Assembly: GCA_031257795.1 (NCBI GenBank)
Contig: JAIRNW010000010.1
Location: 1 to 5,882 of the forward strand
Source: Holosporales bacterium
GTDB lineage: Bacteria > Pseudomonadota > Alphaproteobacteria > BNTO01
DNA length: 5,882 nt
Direction of reading: 5' to 3'
Numbering within the stretch: the stretch's first letter is position 1; each line of letters opens with the position of its first letter. Made by a program: the position numbers and the translations under genes. The notes below the pieces were generated by a model. That model saw only the letters and a list, made by a program, of their open reading frames with translations. It made no database searches and was not told where the DNA came from. Below, in pieces: positions 4,445 through 5,882 of the stretch.

Positions 4445-5731
4445 ATGAGAATATCGAATTTTTTCATACAAACCCTGCGCGAAGATCCAATCGGCGCACA
4501 AATTATTTCGCATAAGCTGATGTTGCGCGCCGGGATGATATGCAATGTGCACCACGGGGTCTACACATGGTTGCCGCTCGGGCTCAGGGTTCTGCAAAAA
4601 ATAGAAAAAATAATCATCGAAGAACAAAATCGCATAGGCTGCAGCCAAGTTCTAATGCCGACCACGCAGCCCGCCAGCCTTTGGGAAAAAAGCGGCCGCT
4701 ACGACGGCTACGGCATGGAAATGCTGCGTATCAAAGACCGCCACGGAAGAGAACTGATCTACGGGCCAACTCACGAAGAAATCGCAACAGACATGGCCGC
4801 GCGCTTCATCAAGAGCTACCGCCAGTTACCCGTGATATTTTACCAAATAGGCTGGAAGTTTCGCGATGAGATCCGGCCGAGGTTTGGCGTGATGCGGGGG
4901 CGGGAGTTTTTGATGAAGGACGGGTATTCCTTCGATGTTGACGTCGCGGGCGCGCTGAATTCGTATCAGAAGGTCTTCTTTTCTTATCTAAGGATTTTTC
5001 GCCGTCTTGGCCTGCGCGCCGTTCCCGTACGCGCTAACACAGGTGCGATAGGTGGAAATTTAAGCCACGAATTCCACATCATGGCCGAGGTTGGGGAGAG
5101 TGAGCTTTTCTACGACAAAGCGTTCGACGAAATAGATATTGAAAACGTTTCGTTTGACGAGGTAGAGCGAATTTACACAGCGGCGGACGAAAAGCACGAC
5201 GCGAGCGCGTGCGAAGTGCCAGGCGATAGGCTTGTGACGGCCAGGGGAGTTGAGGTCGGACATGTTTTTTATTTTGGCGACAAATACTCCAAGGCCATGA
5301 ATTTCGCCGTGACTGGATGCGATGGGCAGCCATTTTTTCCGCAAATGGGATCGTACGGAATCGGAGTTTCCAGGCTAGTGGCCGCAATTATAGAAGCCAG
5401 CCACGATGAGCATGGGATCGTTTGGCCTGAGGCGGTTTCTCCTTTTTCGGTTGTGATTATCACGGCGAAAAACGATGATGCGAAAGTTTCGCAGATTGCT
5501 GAGGAGTTGTATGAAAGGTTGCTTGGCAGCGGAGTGGATGTTCTGTTGGACGATCGGGCAGAGAGGGTCGGGAGCAAGTTTTCCGACATGGACCTTATAG
5601 GGATCACTAGTCAGATTGTTGTGGGAACGAGCGCTCTTGCGGGGACGTTGGAGTGGAAGGATAGGAAAACCGGAGAGAGGTCCCTCCTGAGCTTTGACGA
5701 GGTTGTTGAGAAGGCTGTCGGGCGAGCTTAG
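4445..5731 (+). CDS. proS: Prolyl-tRNA synthetase, short alphaproteobacterial type
   Basis: A 428-aa class II aminoacyl-tRNA synthetase that activates proline with ATP and charges tRNA-Pro in the cytoplasm. The start MRISNFFIQTLREDPIGAQ and the LMLRAG motif (25-30) are typical. Motif 1 is around 38-60 (GVYTWLPLGLRVL). GPTHEE is at 107-112. Motif 2 is at 135-165 (WKFRDEIRPRFGVMRGREF), and motif 3 is at 302-317 (GSYGIGVSRLVAAIIE). The anticodon-binding domain spans about 333-428 and includes DDRAERVGSKFSDMDLIG. The segment between the GPTHEE motif and motif 3 lacks the roughly 180-residue INS editing domain of E. coli-type ProRS, as in alphaproteobacteria and mitochondria, so cis-editing of Ala-tRNA-Pro is not expected. 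The ATG at 4445 is the only ATG start possible in this frame after the stop at 4403-4405. No Shine-Dalgarno is evident. Codon choice shifts at about codon 138 (see findings). Confidence 0.97.
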   Translation: MRISNFFIQTLREDPIGAQIISHKLMLRAGMICNVHHGVYTWLPLGLRVLQKIEKIIIEEQNRIGCSQVLMPTTQPASLWEKSGRYDGYGMEMLRIKDRHGRELIYGPTHEEIATDMAARFIKSYRQLPVIFYQIGWKFRDEIRPRFGVMRGREFLMKDGYSFDVDVAGALNSYQKVFFSYLRIFRRLGLRAVPVRANTGAIGGNLSHEFHIMAEVGESELFYDKAFDEIDIENVSFDEVERIYTAADEKHDASACEVPGDRLVTARGVEVGHVFYFGDKYSKAMNFAVTGCDGQPFFPQMGSYGIGVSRLVAAIIEASHDEHGIVWPEAVSPFSVVIITAKNDDAKVSQIAEELYERLLGSGVDVLLDDRAERVGSKFSDMDLIGITSQIVVGTSALAGTLEWKDRKTGERSLLSFDEVVEKAVGRA

Positions 5732-5797
5732 CGTCCACCGCTGTAGCCAATAAATGCGTCAACCAATGGACCTCTTTCCAAACCCTTCAAAATCAGT

Positions 5798-5881
5798 TTT
5801 TGGGTACGTCGATCCGGTGCTCGAATGCTCACGTACATCTAAGTACGCTCCGCTTCTGTGCTCCGTGTCTCCTTCCCAAAA
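5798..5881. repeat. 84-bp imperfect palindrome downstream of proS
   Basis: TTTTGGG at 5798-5804 pairs with CCCAAAA at 5875-5881, and CGTAC at 5832-5836 pairs with GTACG at 5843-5847 around an ATCTAA loop. The arms between are both 27 bases long and also partly pair: CGGTGCTC with GAATGC mirrors CGGAGCAC with GAAGC on the opposite strand. The whole block is therefore one symmetric palindrome 66 bp after the proS stop. It could be a dispersed palindromic repeat or serve as a transcript-end hairpin. It has no sequence similarity to the 91-bp elements. Both strands carry short open frames across it, none convincing as a gene. Confidence 0.5.
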
Positions 5882-5882
5882 T

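Noticed and set aside
5728..5838. Minus-strand 36-aa frame after proS
   Set aside because: It overlaps the proS stop and starts in the loop of the 84-bp palindrome. Other frames there are equally open, as expected for a palindrome.

Overview
The window looks like a piece of an alphaproteobacterial chromosome, possibly from a host-associated lineage. Two core genes point to this class: a short prolyl-tRNA synthetase without the large inserted editing domain, and a TolQ whose third-helix region reads like alphaproteobacterial TolQ. The host-associated part is inference, based on the high load of mobile-element debris and on a large surface-type leucine-rich-repeat lipoprotein. The organism cannot be named from the sequence.

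Layout. Positions 1-232 are the 5' end of an IS630-family insertion sequence on the minus strand, with its transposase running off the left edge. It abuts a short coding-looking tail (233-289). Positions 351-422 hold the 3' end of a group II intron on the minus strand (domains V and VI with the branch-point adenosine), without its reverse-transcriptase gene. Positions 553-825 hold two copies, in opposite orientation, of a 91-bp TA-bounded palindromic element. The 91 bp between them may be a very decayed third unit. After an intergenic stretch (826-1169) comes a 712-aa BspA-like LRR lipoprotein gene (1170-3308, +). A third copy of the 91-bp element (3324-3414) sits between this gene and the convergent tolQ gene (3425-4228, -). 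tolQ and proS (4445-5731, +) are divergent and share a 216-bp spacer with a consensus -10 box. An 84-bp imperfect palindrome (5798-5881) lies downstream of proS at the right edge.

How it fits together. tolQ and proS are housekeeping genes: cell-envelope Tol-Pal energisation and proline charging of tRNA. The LRR lipoprotein gene is the accessory item. It is bracketed by inverted copies of the 91-bp element, which differ from each other at 5 of 91 positions, and those elements have ends resembling the end of the IS630 element at the left edge. The most interesting hypothesis is that non-autonomous IS630-type palindromic elements spread here and frame, and perhaps carried, a surface-protein gene. 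The flanking element also lies where tolR would usually be. No CRISPR array, tRNA, rRNA, toxin-antitoxin pair or recognisable defence system was seen.
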